From assembly GCA_016584305.1 (NCBI GenBank), contig JACEEZ010005826.1, positions 135,424 to 199,423 on the forward strand: 64,000 nt of DNA, written 5' to 3'. This document shows positions 11,701-21,622 of the stretch, in pieces (position 1 is the first letter of the stretch; each line of letters opens with the position of its first letter). The DNA comes from Chionoecetes opilio (lineage: Eukaryota; Arthropoda; Malacostraca; Decapoda; Majidae). The position numbers and the translations under genes are program-made. The notes beneath the pieces were generated by a model. That model searched no databases, had not been told where the DNA came from, and was given only the letters and a program-made list of their open reading frames with translations.

Positions 11701-11935
11701 GTGCTACGTGTGCACCACCCCAGGAGAGGCAGGCTGTGCTACGTGTGCACCACCCCAGGAGAGGCAGGCTGTGCTACCTGTGCACCACCCCAGGAGAGGC
11801 AGGCTGTGCTACGTGTGCACCACCCCAGGAGAGGAAGGCTGTGCTACGTGTGCACCACCCCAGGAGAGGCAGGCTGTGCTACGTGTGCACCACCCCAGGA
11901 GAGGCAGGCTGTGCTACCTGTGCACCACCCCAGGA
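8742..11935 (+). repeat. 35-bp minisatellite, about 91 copies, from the LINE B C-terminal region
   Basis: The unit cccaggagaggcaggctgtg-ctacgtgtgcaccac repeats every 35 bp for 3.2 kb. Variants include ctacctgtg, ttcagg, gaaggctgtg, ctggctgtg, caggatgtg and tgttacg. Two units are 34 bp (near 9165 and 11510). In one frame it reads RRGRLCYV, which matches the basic block that normally precedes the LINE C-terminus. Variant units recur in the same order at 9171, 10151 and 10746, giving higher-order repeats. Confidence 0.95.
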
Positions 11936-12127
11936 GCATCTCATAGAGTTAGAACTCTAACACACCACAGTTTCACCTTCAGTGCTACAAAACTATTCAA
12001 CTGCATCCCAACAAAACAAAGGAACATGAGGGGTGTCCCTCCCGACACCTTCATGTACAACTTGGATGCCTGGCTGGCCAATATACCAGACCCACCCCCA
12101 ACACCAGGATACACCAGCTCCAACTAA
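11936..12127 (+). pseudogene. LINE B C-terminal coding end
   Basis: After the second array the frame reads SHRVRTLTHHSFTFSATKLF, then NCIPTKQRNMRGVPPDTF and LDAWLANIPDPPPTPGY, ending at a stop at 12125-12127. This is the well-known C-terminal block of arthropod LINE polyproteins. The frame is continuous with the array from 8690, giving a 1145-codon open frame that is mostly repeat. About 110 bp of 3'UTR follows, including gctgtctggtaacagtggag, which recurs at 15210. Confidence 0.85.
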
Positions 12128-12240
12128 AACAGTCTCCTGCACTGGATCAAGGAGGAGAGAGAGCTGTCTGGTAACAGTGGAGATCCATCTCGGCTGCATC
12201 GATAACTGACAAAATAGTTAAAAGATATCAAAGGTAAAGG

Positions 12241-13077
12241 TGAGGTTGATATGACATCCCTAATGGTTCAGGTAGTGTTATGAGAACAGGTCATGAAGGT
12301 AGAGCGAGGTGGAATGATAGGAAGGTGATGGTGAGGCAGGGGGGGGGGGTGCCTCACCATCAGGAAGACCAGACACACACACACACGCACGACAGAGTTT
12401 ATGGCCAATTAGAAGCTGGGCTGAGCACCTATTGATAGTGTGTTATATGTTGCTGGTCACTTTAAGGCTTATGTTAGCAAGGACAGAGGGAAGGTTTTGT
12501 GTAACAGCATTTATTCTAAACTCTGCAAGGGCACACAATCAGTCCATCTTTGTTGCCATTGTATTCCAATAATATTTAATTCATGGACTGGCGTGCCTGT
12601 AGATATGAGTGACCCCTCTATTACTATTGTGGCCACTGTTCTCTCCCTGGACGTGATGACCAGATACTAGGGCTGGCTATCCAGGTGAGCTAAGGAACAC
12701 TGTTGTTGAGGGTGGCCAGAAAAGGTTATTCACAGACCACGAGTGCCTGGATGAAGGGAAGCAAGGGTCACAAAGAGGAATGTGACCCAAGGTAACGGTT
12801 CCTGTAAAACGGGAGTCCAGGCAGACAGACCTCCACCACTAGGGAGAAGCAGACAGAGGATGTGACATGAGTGATGGCTGTGGAGGACAAACAGCTGTAG
12901 GCTACCACGTTATGCCTCTATTGATGATACTGATGATCTATAGTTTTACTTAAGAATGAGAACATGAGAAAATAAGGAAGCTGCAAGAGGCCGTGAGACC
13001 TACACGTGGTAGTTCCTGTAAATTTAGTAGTTTTAGTTTTTGGTAGTTTTGTTTGTTAATTGTTTTCCCCATTGCAG
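12241..13077 (+). other. Non-coding stretch before the first recognised receptor exon
   Basis: Probably intron, since the exon at 13078 starts in the middle of a codon. It contains a G run and a short (CA)n near 12340-12390. An open frame at 12440-12670 ends 14 bp before a CAG|GTGAGC donor-like site at 12684, but its frame has a stop before that site and no domain, so I do not call it an exon. No upstream exon was found. Confidence 0.45.
12966..13022 (+). repeat. Truncated copy of a dispersed 'aaggaagctgcaagaggccg' repeat
   Basis: The words aataaggaagctgcaagagg and ccgtgagacctacacgtggt recur, with errors, at about 54478, 55652, 57200 and 32160, and inverted near 39430. This copy is cut short 55 bp before an exon. 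Confidence 0.75.
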
Positions 13078-13274
13078 AGGCGGGGATGAAGGGGTGACGG
13101 GCTCTGATGGGACGGTGCGGGACGTGAGCCTCGTCATCAAGTACCAGCAAGTCAACAAAAAGGATATCTTCAAACCTGAGTCTGCTTCCTGCATGACAAG
13201 TGACCTCCGCCACGACCTCAACCTTTCCGTGGTGCCCAATGATGCTAACGTTGTGCCCTCCACTGATGCTACAG
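13078..13274 (+). CDS. Tie/TEK-like receptor gene, N-terminal exon A
   Basis: First recognised exon of the host gene. It is preceded by a good acceptor (tgttttccccattgcag) and followed by a donor (ACAG|gtaaca). Its single open frame reads GGDEGVTGSDGTVRDVSLVI, continues KYQQVNKKDIFKPESASCMT, and ends near NVVPSTDAT. It begins with the last base of a codon, so an upstream exon must exist, and ends in phase 1. The sequence shows no clear domain by eye. From its position before the EGF repeats it may be part of a diverged Ig-like region of the ectodomain. The exons at 13885, 14199, 21623, 23899, 26266, 26956, 28477 and 36535 join to it without a frame break, which is the main evidence that all belong to one gene. 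Confidence 0.82.
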
Positions 13275-13884
13275 GTAACAGCAGGAGACCCTCTTGCTCA
13301 GTATAGGAAATAGCTACACACTAGGTTTTCTTACTACAGGACTGAAGGCAAAGCAAGGACATTAAAAGCTAAAAGATGCTCAACAAGAAGAAAAGTTGTG
13401 AGAAGCCAAATGCAAAGTTACAAAATTGATTTCAAGGATGACTTATCAGGGTCTGAATTTTTGTCTTGAAAGGAGATGAACCAGAAGGAAGATGTCTGTG
13501 GCTGAGGTCATGCTATCGGTGGAGGTTTAGATGTGAATGAATTTCGTACTCCTAAAAGCTGTGAACTTCGGATTTCCATTGTAATGCAAATCAATGGGAT
13601 AACATTTGTTTGCATTGCACACAATTTTCCAAGAATGTTTTTTAACTCCTGTATTGAATGAGGAATGGGTGCTTAGATATTGTTGTTATAACGCAGAAAC
13701 CCTCTGACCCCGTCATCGCCTAACTACCAACTCTCCACTGTAGTTTCTACTATTTACCACACCCGTGTCATAACCACATAACAATATGTACAAGATAAGT
13801 CCACTGTAGGGTGCAGGAATGCCTTTCCAACATGTTGGGATATTTTTTATCCTAATTTACCAAGGTTGTAATTTTCCTTTATAG

Positions 13885-14004
13885 AGGGATTGCTGCACCA
13901 AGGAAGTGTGTATCTGAGCAGACTCCGTGAATCCAGTGCCCTGGGGGTGACTTGTTTAGCCGGAGGCAACCAAGTTGTCATCGGCCCCATCATACATCCT
14001 CAAG
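13885..14004 (+). CDS. Tie/TEK-like receptor gene, exon B
   Basis: Acceptor ttttcctttatag, donor CAAG|gtgacc, 120 bp, phase 1 at both ends. The frame carried over from exon A reads EGLLHQGSVYLSRLRESSAL and then GVTCLAGGNQVVIGPIIHPQ. It contains one cysteine (GVTCLAGG), which with the cysteine of exon A could form an Ig-like disulphide; that is an inference. No other domain is recognised. A long (TC)n tract fills the intron between it and exon C. Confidence 0.82.
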
Positions 14005-14045
14005 GTGACCTTATGACCTTATCAACGTTTACACCTGCACACACA

Positions 14046-14178
<133 letters not shown>

Positions 14179-14198
14179 GGATTGCTTTCTGCCTGCAG

Positions 14199-14480
14199 CA
14201 ACACTCATCCGTCAGCTCCTCAGCATCACCCTCAACAAGGATAAAGACCTCCGGCTGCCCCTCCTCACATCCCCGCCCGGGAAGTTGTTGTGGCAGAAGG
14301 AACCTTGGCAAGACTCTGCATGGAAAGAAGGAACACTGATCAACCACAACGAGCTTTTCATTCCATCACACCAGCTCAATGGATCTGGCATATACAAGAT
14401 CATCAAGGAATCTGCCAACCCTGTCACTTCCTCCACATCTGGTTCAGAAGAGTACAATGTGTTTTCTCTCCTGGTGCGAG
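14199..14480 (+). CDS. Tie/TEK-like receptor gene, exon C
   Basis: Acceptor ttgctttctgcctgcag, donor CGAG|gtgagt, 282 bp, phase 1 at both ends. Joined to exon B it reads ATLIRQLLSITLNKDKDLRL, later LLWQKEPWQDSAWKEGTLIN, then LNGSGIYKIIKESANPV and EEYNVFSLLVRG. The W...GSGIYKI...VFSLLVRG pattern looks like the end of an Ig-like domain (tryptophan core, then G-x-Y strand, then a last beta strand), but the canonical second cysteine is replaced by isoleucine. This fits the degenerate Ig region before the EGF repeats in Tie-type receptors. The Ig call is tentative; the exon call is strong. Confidence 0.85.
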
Positions 14481-14670
14481 GTGAGTGTTGTAATAGTTTC
14501 CCGTTCCTCAGGAAGCAAGTCACGTATTTGCCAGCGTACAAAATGCACCCACACTTTAGACTCCCCTGTGGTTTATTTGGACATTTTGTGGGAAAATAGT
14601 CTTACATTGCATCATACATTAATTGAAAGATTTTGTAACCCATAAAGTGTCAGCTCATTTTCAATATATT

Positions 14671-14930
14671 GTTTGTTTGTTTGTTTAGAGGATAATTCCT
14701 CAGAGCCGTAGTGATCTACCGCTGTAGTTTAGTGTTGGCCGAAGCCACCACCCCGGGAGGGGGGGTCACAAACCCCCGGCTAACACCCGGTACCCATTCA
14801 CTGCTGGGTGGACAGGGGCTCGGGTTTTAAGAAAGACCACCCATCTACCTGCGCTCCGCCCGGGGATCGAACCCGGGACTTCTCGGTTGTGAGCCGAGCG
14901 TGCTAACCACTACACTACGGAGTACCCCGG
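14671..14930 (-). mobile_element. tRNA-derived SINE (tRNA-Val-like head)
   Basis: On the minus strand the 5' end is tRNA-like: A-box region TAGTGTAGTGGTTAGCACGC, anticodon arm CTCGGCTCACAACCGAG (anticodon CAC, valine) and B-box GGTTCGATCC. A roughly 150-bp body follows (aaaacccgagcccctgtcca, then gtaccgggtgttagccgg), and it ends with a (TAAACAAAC)-type tail at 14671-14690. A partial copy of the body lies inverted at 15070-15176. The tRNA head is intact enough to fold, but the position inside a SINE argues against a working tRNA gene. Confidence 0.85.
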
Positions 14931-15069
14931 AGATATAGTGCATAAAGTGTGTTAAAACTTTTTATGATTAAGATAAACCATAACAGTAGGTACTCGATAA
15001 AGTACTGAATTTTCAGAATCGAGAAGTGTTGGTTTTGATCATTGGGGGGAATGGAAATAGTTGGGTTGT

Positions 15070-15176
15070 TTCCTTAAAACCCGAGCCCCTGTCCACCCAG
15101 CAGTGAATGGGTACCGGGTGTTAGCCGGGGGTTTGTAACCCGCCTCCCGGGGTGCTTGCTTCGGCCAACACTATAA
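15070..15176 (+). mobile_element. Partial SINE body, opposite orientation to 14671-14930
   Basis: The words cttaaaacccgagcccctgt, gtgaatgggtaccgggtgtt and cttcggccaacacta match the body of the SINE at 14671-14930 but run on the + strand. The tRNA head is missing. Confidence 0.85.
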
Positions 15177-15189
15177 GCACTAGCAGACA

Positions 15190-15281
15190 GCTCTCTAGGG
15201 GTAGTCTGAGAGAGAGCTGTCTGGTTACAGTGGAGATCCATCTCAGCTGCGTCGATAACTGACGAAATTCTTCAAACATCA
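15190..15281 (+). mobile_element. Left half of a LINE/SINE 3'-end repeat split by the LTR element
   Basis: The words gagagagctgtctggttaca and ctgcgtcgataactgac match the LINE B 3'UTR at 12155-12210. The repeat stops at the target duplication catca (15277-15281), where the LTR element begins, and resumes at 21306. Confidence 0.75.
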
Positions 15282-15622
15282 TGATGTGGAATACCAAAAC
15301 ACATCTTGACCTCTTTGTAGGCTTTACTTAACACAAAACTCTTGTGCATTCCTGTAACAGTATTTTCAGTATCAGAGTGGAAATTTAACACACAAGATAA
15401 ACACTTGTACACAAGTAATATACATTCACAGTATATTGGAGGAATACCCACCTGGCTTGGTTGCCTGCTTCTGTCGGACTGATCCACACCTGCTAACTCG
15501 TTTACCACCTTGACTAATACGCGGTGTTGCCAAATCTACGTAAATGACTAACTACCACAACCCATCAAATAGTTACCTTGACAGTAGGCCAATCATACAG
15601 TTATCATCAACTAACTATTACA
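15282..15622 (-). repeat. 3' LTR of the Gypsy-type element
   Basis: This 341-bp repeat starts tgatgtggaataccaaaaca (+ strand) and ends ctaactattaca. It matches 20957-21305 except for a few short indels near the 3' side (an extra cata and tatatgac in the other copy). Confidence 0.93.
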
Positions 15623-15774
15623 TTCTCCCCCTTCCACAAAAATGTGTACCTACGATGCCTCAAAACGAGTAGAAGGACGCCTGATACGCTCGGATCTCCT
15701 TAGAACCGGCACACCCTCATCAGACTCAGGTTGTTGAGGAGGGTTTGAAGCCTCAGAACCAGAATCATCAGCTC

Positions 15775-16390
15775 TCACAGTAACTGCTTCAGGAGAACTC
15801 GAACCAGGAGCTGCATTTGTAGTGTCCGGTTCTGGGCTGGGAGCTCACTACCAGCTGGGGCCAAATGCTGAGTAGATACAGTATCCTCCCTGCCATCTGG
15901 ATACCGAATATGAGCGTAGTGAGGGTTCGCTTGTAGGAGTTCCACTTCATCTACTAAGGGATCAGTTTTGTTCGCACGAACATGACGCTTCAGTAGCACC
16001 AGACCAGGGTTACACAACCAAGATGGGACTGTAGCTCCTGTGGACGAACGACGAGTATAATTAAAAAGTCTTTCATGAGGGGTAACATTGGTGGCGGTAT
16101 TTAGTAATGAGCGAATTGAGTGACGAGCATCAGGTAACACATTTTGCCAGTACTGTGTTGGTAGATCACGAGACTTCAAAGCAGTTGTGATGGCCTTCCA
16201 TATAGTTCCGTTGAAGCGCTCCACTTGCCCGTTACCTTGAGGGTTGTAACTTGTTGTCCTGCTGCAAGCGATTCCTTTACTGGCGAGGAATCCTTGTAGT
16301 TCCCTGCTCATGAATGATGCCCCCCTGTCTGAGTGAATATATGCTGGCATGCCAAAAATGGAGAATAACTGAGAGACAATTGATAACTGT
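15775..16390 (-). pseudogene. Gypsy integrase core (C-terminal part), frameshifted
   Basis: The minus-strand frame has the integrase catalytic block [20 protein letters not shown] followed by SYNPQGNGQVERFNGTIWKA, containing the second D and the E of the DDE triad. Later the frame reads HARHSIRSLLN-like sequence and TPHERLFNYTRRSS, typical of the region after the core. It is out of frame with the upstream piece (16277-17188); the break lies near 16350-16395. Confidence 0.88.
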
Positions 16391-16395
16391 TGATG

Positions 16396-17238
16396 CGGTC
16401 ATATTAGAACATGGAAATACATAAGGAAATCTGGAATATTCATCCACAATATTAAGAAAATAGTGGTTCTTATCAGTGCTTGGGAGAGGTCCTTTAAAGT
16501 CAACGTTAAGCCTTTTAAATGGCTGAGTAGCCTTTACGAGGGGGGTCCTATCAGGCTGATGAAAATTAGGTTTGCACTCTGCACATATTTTACATGAGCC
16601 AACAACTTGCCTGACATCTTCAACAGAGTAAGGTAGATTCTTAGACTTTACGAAATGTAGCAAACGAGTAACACCTGGATGGCATAACGCATCATGAAGG
16701 GCAAGCAGTGACTGATGGTCATGGCATGTTGCTCCACAAACAGACCTGGAAAATACATCTGGAGGGATATTGTCTCTTCCTGATATATAGACAATATCAA
16801 AATCATAGCATGACAATTCCATCCTCCATCTTAAGATTTTGTCATTCTTAATCTTGCTTTTGTGCTGCTTATCAAACATGTACTTCACTGAGCGTTGATC
16901 TGTTTTTATAGTGAAATGCTTACCAGACAAGTAATGCCTCCAGTGGCGGACTGTCTCGATGATAGCCTGGGCCTCCTTTTCCACAGCAGCATGGCGCCTC
17001 TCTGGCCCATGCAAGGTTCGTGAAAAGAAAGCAACTGGACGTCCAGCTTGAGTGAGGACTGCTGCAATGGCGGAGTTTGAAGCATCTGTTTCAACTGTAA
17101 ATGGTACAGACTCGTCGATCGCCTTGACCACCGAAGATTCTATGTCACCCTTGAGTTTGAAGAACGCTTCCTTTGCTTCCTCCGTCACAGGAAAGGCAGT
17201 AGTGGCACTTAGTGGGCGAATCTTGCTAGAATAATTGT
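16396..17238 (-). pseudogene. Gypsy RNase H and integrase N-terminal part
   Basis: Minus-strand frame. The RNase H region has [18 protein letters not shown] and [15 protein letters not shown], then [15 protein letters not shown]. The integrase zinc finger follows ([10 protein letters not shown] ... CKICAEC) and then the first catalytic aspartate block ([13 protein letters not shown] ... [14 protein letters not shown]). It stops at 17239, where a LINE tail is inserted, and is in frame with the RT segment on the other side. Confidence 0.88.
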
Positions 17239-17718
17239 ATATCTTAAAGGCTACTTTAAATCACCGCCGCAATGTTGCTTCTCTTGCTCTCTTCTACCGT
17301 TATTTTCATGCTCACTGCTCTTCTGAACTTGCTAACTGCATGCCTCCCCCACTCCCGCGGCCTCGCTGCACAAGACTTTCTACTCATTCTCATCCCTATT
17401 CTGTCCATCTTCCTAATGCAAGAGTTAATCAGTATCTTTACTCTTTCATCCTTTTCACTGGTAAACTCTGAAACTCTCTTCCTGTTTCTATTTTTCCATT
17501 TTCCTATGACTTAAATCTTTTCAAAAGAAGAGTAACAAGACACCTCCCGAACTAAATTGGCCTACCCCTCTGTTTTTATTTTATTCTCTTACTGTCTTCT
17601 TTATAGGGACTGGCAACTAAGCGGGCTTTGTGTTACCCATTTTTGTTGTGCCCTTGGCCAGTTCCTTGTGATGTAAAATAAAAAAAATAAAAAAAATTAT
17701 ATATATCTATATCTATAT

Positions 17719-17756
<38 letters not shown>
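17239..17756 (+). mobile_element. LINE C 3' fragment inserted in the Gypsy pol region
   Basis: It carries the LINE C-terminus [19 protein letters not shown] and later CTRLSTHSHPYSVHLPNA, FKRRVTRHLP, followed by a 3'UTR (gggactggcaactaagcggg, then gtgcccttggccagt), poly-A/T-rich sequence and an (AT)n run (17698-17755). The same tail recurs at 27210-27650 (-), 28058-28195 (-, partial) and 34310-35440 (+, longer). Confidence 0.88.
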
Positions 17757-17757
<1 letters not shown>

Positions 17758-19758
17758 CCACTGTGAATAGTAAGCAGAAAGACCAAGAGAACGGTGTAGT
17801 GACTTCATGTCCCACGGCAGAGGTAAGTCTCGAAGCGGTCTCAGTCGTTCCGGGTCAGGCCGAATCACTCCTTCCTCCACCACGTAACCTAGGATGCTGA
17901 GATGCCTAGTTGAGAAAGTACACTTGTCTTCATTGTAAACGATGTTCCTCCTCTTGGCAGCTTCAAGGAATCTCTTCAGATTATTATCGTGTTCTTCTTG
18001 AGACATCCCACAAATGGTAACGTCGTCCAAGTACGAGTAGGTTCCAACAAGTCCCTCTTCTTTGATAAACGAATCCATGAGTCTCTGGAAACAAGCTACT
18101 CCGTTTGTTACACCAAAAGGGACACGAATAAATTGGTATAATCTACCACATGCCTCAAAGGCAGCATATGGCTTGTCTTGATCTTTAATAGCCACTTGAT
18201 GATACGCACTGCGGAGATCAATCGTACTGAAAACACGATACTTAGCGATCTTGTTTACCGTGTCATCAATACGAGACAAGGGGTACCCGTCAAGGAGTGT
18301 AAACTTGTTAATAGTTTCCGAGTAATCGATAGCTAGGCGTTTGTGGCGAGATTCATTTTTAACAACGACAACTTGTGAACGCCAAGGAGAGTTACTTGGT
18401 TCAATAATTCCTTCACTTAACAGCCTTGTCACTTCCTTCTCTATGAATTTACGATCATCAGCAGAGTAACGTCGTGATTTAGATGCGACTGGATGACAGT
18501 CAGCCGTCATGTTTGCAAACAGTTCTGGTGGGTCACTATTTATTACGCCGAGTCCACAGATAACAAGTGGAGGCAGGTCACCACCGTACGTCAGCGTAAC
18601 TTTCTCATGTAGCTTCTGGAAATCTTGGCCCAAGATTACATCAGCGCACAGTTGTGGCAGTATAGTTAGGCGTACATTTCCATACGCCCGACCGTTCACT
18701 TTGATGTCAACTCTACATAATCCAGATGTCTGAGTGGAGAGTGAAGTAGAAGCCATAGTCACAGTACTTTGCGATTGTTGAACCTGTAATGAGTGACGCT
18801 TCACTAGATCCGGGTGAATAAAACTTTCTGAGCTGCCACTGTCAACAAGGCCATTTGTTTTCATTCCGTTGATTGAAACTTCAACGACAGCTTTGGATAA
18901 AGCACCATGAGTGGCCGCTGAAGTTACAGTAGCCAGCATAACACTGTCAGAAGGGGTAACTGAAGCACTGATACTAGAGGATCGGCACACTTTACCATAG
19001 TGACCCTTTTTCCGACACTTGTGACACGCCGCTTCACGTGCCGGACACTTCGAACGTGGATGCCTCGAAAGGCCACAAAAGAAACACTTTGCGTTGGTGG
19101 CAGCCAGTACCGAAGCAGTTTCTGGTTTAGATACACTGTTATCTTCACAAGCTGCACTTAACAGCCGAGAAGACTGACCACCACCATAGAACTCCGAATC
19201 CTTTTGAGCGGACTCGAGAGCTCGTGCCTGGTCAAACATTGTTGTTAGATCAAGAGTTTTGTTCTCTAACAACCGCTGCCTGATTGCTGGAGATACAAGA
19301 CCGCTGATGAACGAGTCCCTGATGGACTCTTCACACTGCTGAGTTGCTGTCACAGCCTTAAATTTACAGTCTTTGCTTAACACTTTAAGGGCACTAAGGT
19401 ATTCGTCGAGATTCTCGCCAAGTTGCTGACGGCGAGTGGCAAGGCGATGACGTGCGAACACTTCATTCGTAGGTTTCACGTAGTGAGCCTGTAGTGTGCT
19501 TATGGCATGATCATAGGTAGTACACTCTGATACAGTTTCATACACTCTAGGAGAGACAAAGTTGGTGAGGAGCCTGAGCTTGTTCACATTTTCACCTGGC
19601 ACAGCCTCCAAGAAGTTTTCGAACGTTCGTAGCCAGTGCTTCCACCCCTGCCCTGCCGCTGACGAGCTGGGGTCGGCGTCGAGGCGTTCTGGCCTCAGCA
19701 AGCGCTCCATTCCGTGAAGTAGCCACGCGATGGATGCAGACTCAAGAGATTTGATATT
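17757..19758 (-). pseudogene. Gypsy gag, protease and reverse transcriptase
   Basis: One long minus-strand frame. From the N-terminus: a capsid-like region (WKHWLRTFENFLEAVPG, then VFARHRLATRRQQLGENLDE), two zinc knuckles (CFFCGLSRHPRSKC and CHKCRKKGHYGKVC), the protease active site (NGLVDSGSSESFIH), then RT with FSTIDLRSAYHQVAIKDQDK, AFEACGRLYQFIRVPFGVTN and the catalytic SYLDDVTICG. It ends at SAYYSQW, where the LINE tail interrupts it. The start codon region abuts the LINE A copy inserted at 19759. Confidence 0.9.
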
Positions 19759-20932
19759 CAATCAATCATTGGGGGCATACGCCGGGGGGCGCGTCGCCTC
19801 GCCCACCCTACGACACCACTCCCGGGGGTCACCACGCGCGAGTTCCCATGCAGGCTCCTTTCCCATACCAAGCAGCTCTCGATAAGAAACATCAACTTGC
19901 CCCAGCCAGGAGCCTTGTGGGCGCCCCCTTGGCCTCCTCCACGCCGGATTGTCTCTTACAGATACAACCCGATGGGAAGGATCGGTTTCAGGGTAGCGTG
20001 CCACATGCCCATATAGCCGAAGTTGGCGCTGACGGACTATGCAGGTAATAGGCCTCGATTCAGTCTCACGGTGCAATCGCTGATTTAACACGTAATCATC
20101 CCAGCGATACCCCATGATTCTGCGAAGACACTTATTACCAAAGGCATTGATTCGTCTCTTCAAGTAACTATTTAGTGTCCATGTCTCACAACCATAGAGT
20201 AAGACAGGGATCACAAGCGATTTGAAGATCCGGATCTTTGTCCTCCTGCACAGGTACCGACAACGCCAAATACTCCCGCTGAGCGAGTCCATAACACCGT
20301 GGGCTATGCCAATCCGCCGTAAGACTTCTTGACGTGACCCGCCGTCATTATGGACTGCGCTACCAAGGTATGTAAAACTTTCCAAGATCTCAATGTCCTC
20401 GCCACACGCATGAACAGACTGTACTGCTTCATCTAGTAAGTCTCCAAACACCTGGACCTTGGTCTTGAGCCAGGAGTCCTCAAGTCCCAAAGGCTTTGCC
20501 TCCTCGTGCAGCGCCTCGAGAGCCATCACCAGGATCTCCAGCGACTCAGCAAAGATTACTGCATCATCGGCAAAAACAAGATCAGTGATCTTGGTGTTGC
20601 CAACGGATGCTCCACAATCACTTTGATCTACAACCTTGTCCAATACCCAGTCCATACAAGCGTTGAAAAGTGATGGGGCAAGGACGCACCCTTGCCTCAC
20701 TCCTGTATTCACAGGAAAGAAGCTGGATACACCTGCCCCACACTTCACAGCACTCTCAGTCCCAGAATACAGACCAGTTATCAAACCAATAGTCCTTGCA
20801 GGAATCCCTCGAAGTCGCAGAAGATCCCAGAGTGACTCACGATGCACTGAGTCAAACGCCTTCTTGAGATCAACATAGGCTGCAAGCATCCCCTGTCGAA
20901 ACTCACGTCGGCGTTCCACCACGTGACCCTTT
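19759..20932 (-). mobile_element. RTE-like LINE A (copy 2), 5'-truncated, in the Gypsy leader
   Basis: Minus-strand frame 19762-20922 encodes the RT from VDLKKAFDSVHRESLWDLLR through GVRQGCVLAPSLFNACM and VFADDAVIFAESLEILV to the C-terminus (LYGCETWTLNSYLKRRINAF, HVARYPETDPSHRVV, CRRVGEATRPPAYAPND). It is intact over this 386-codon span. The target duplication gatttgatatt flanks it (19748-19758 and 20933-20943). Its 3' tail is a short aatgattgattg run, which fits RTE-type elements. It is the reference for insertions into copy 1. Confidence 0.9.
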
Positions 20933-20956
20933 GATTTGATATTGTGTTAAGTAAAT

Positions 20957-21305
20957 TGATGTGGAATACCAAAACACATCTTGACCTCTTTGTAGGCTTT
21001 ACTTAACACAAAACTCTTGTGCATTCCTGTAACAGTATTTTCAGTATCAGAGTGGAAATTTAACACACAAGATAAACACTTGTACACAAGTAATATACAT
21101 TCACAGTATATTGGAGGAATACCCACCTGGCTTGGTTGCCTGCTTCTGTCGGACTGATCCACACCTGCTAACTTGTTTACCACCTTGACTAATACGCGGT
21201 GTTGCCAAATCTACGTAAATGACATAACTACCACAACCCATCAAATAGTTACCTTAGTATATGACAGTAGGCCAATCACATAGTTATCATCAACTAACTA
21301 TTACA
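20957..21305 (-). repeat. 5' LTR of the Gypsy-type element
   Basis: Direct repeat of 15282-15622, 349 bp, with the same TG...CA ends. The two LTRs differ by a handful of indels and substitutions, suggesting a moderately recent insertion. Confidence 0.93.
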
Positions 21306-21310
21306 CATCA

Positions 21311-21570
21311 TTCAAACATCAAACTCACATAGCCATGTATATTTGTCATGAGGGTTATTGTATAGTTTTATATCTTCTAGTCAGTCCCTCAGCTGAAAAC
21401 TGGGGTTGTCAGTCAGAAAAAGCATCTGGGGCGTAAAACTCATGTCACAAATTTCTATGATGAACGCCGACAATAGCATTGGAAGCGTATCATCGACCGT
21501 CTAACCTCATTAAGATATTATGGGAAAATCGGACGTTAAACAGAAAGATGATGATGATGATAGTCATTTG
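21311..21570 (+). mobile_element. Right half of the LINE/SINE 3'-end repeat with (ATG)n tail
   Basis: Contains cagctgaaaactggggttgt, gcgtatcatcgaccgtctaa and cagaaagatgatgatgatga. The same block, about 85% similar by eye, is at 27880-28057. Together with 15190-15281 it forms one older repeat that the Gypsy element split. Confidence 0.78.
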
Positions 21571-21622
21571 CTTGAGCATCACGGGTGTGAGGGTGTGAGT
21601 GTAGCTTTGTGTTTCCTCCCAG

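Larger units (their letters stand above)
4489..12240 (+). mobile_element. LINE B: Jockey/CR1-type retrotransposon split by a solo LTR and two minisatellites
   Basis: Segments in order along the + strand: the end of an endonuclease domain (about 4490-4930; VIITGNFN, then TMSDHSLIKV), a linker with frame breaks (about 4930-5340), an RT N-terminal segment (5342-5754), a solo LTR (5755-6543), the RT core (6544-6989), a 35-bp tandem array (6990-8107), the RT thumb (8108-8741; KDLGVNMSND, LVLPRLEYCCQL), a second 35-bp array (8742-11935), then the conserved LINE C-terminus and 3'UTR (11936 to about 12240). It lies head-to-head with LINE A. Frameshifts and stops make it inactive. Assignment rests on RT motifs and the C-terminal block; the exact clade is not resolved. 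Confidence 0.85.
15282..21305 (-). mobile_element. Full-length Ty3/Gypsy-type LTR retrotransposon with nested LINE insertions
   Basis: Two direct LTRs (15282-15622 and 20957-21305) have TG...CA ends and are flanked by the 5-bp duplication catca (15277-15281 and 21306-21310). A purine tract (minus strand ggaagggggagaa) sits directly beside the 3' LTR at 15623-15636. Coding is on the minus strand: gag with a zinc knuckle, protease, reverse transcriptase, RNase H, then integrase, which is the Gypsy order. A LINE tail (17239-17756) splits the pol region and an RTE-like LINE (19759-20932) sits in the leader. A frameshift near 16350-16395 breaks integrase, so it is inactive. No env is seen. Confidence 0.93.

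Noticed and set aside
12440..12684. Upstream receptor exon ending at the CAG|GTGAGC site at 12684
   Set aside because: The only long frame has a stop (TAG) before the donor, and the phase required by exon A is not met.
14840..14930. Functional tRNA-Val gene on the minus strand
   Set aside because: The tRNA-like head is joined to a SINE body and A-rich tail, and the body recurs nearby, so it is a SINE.
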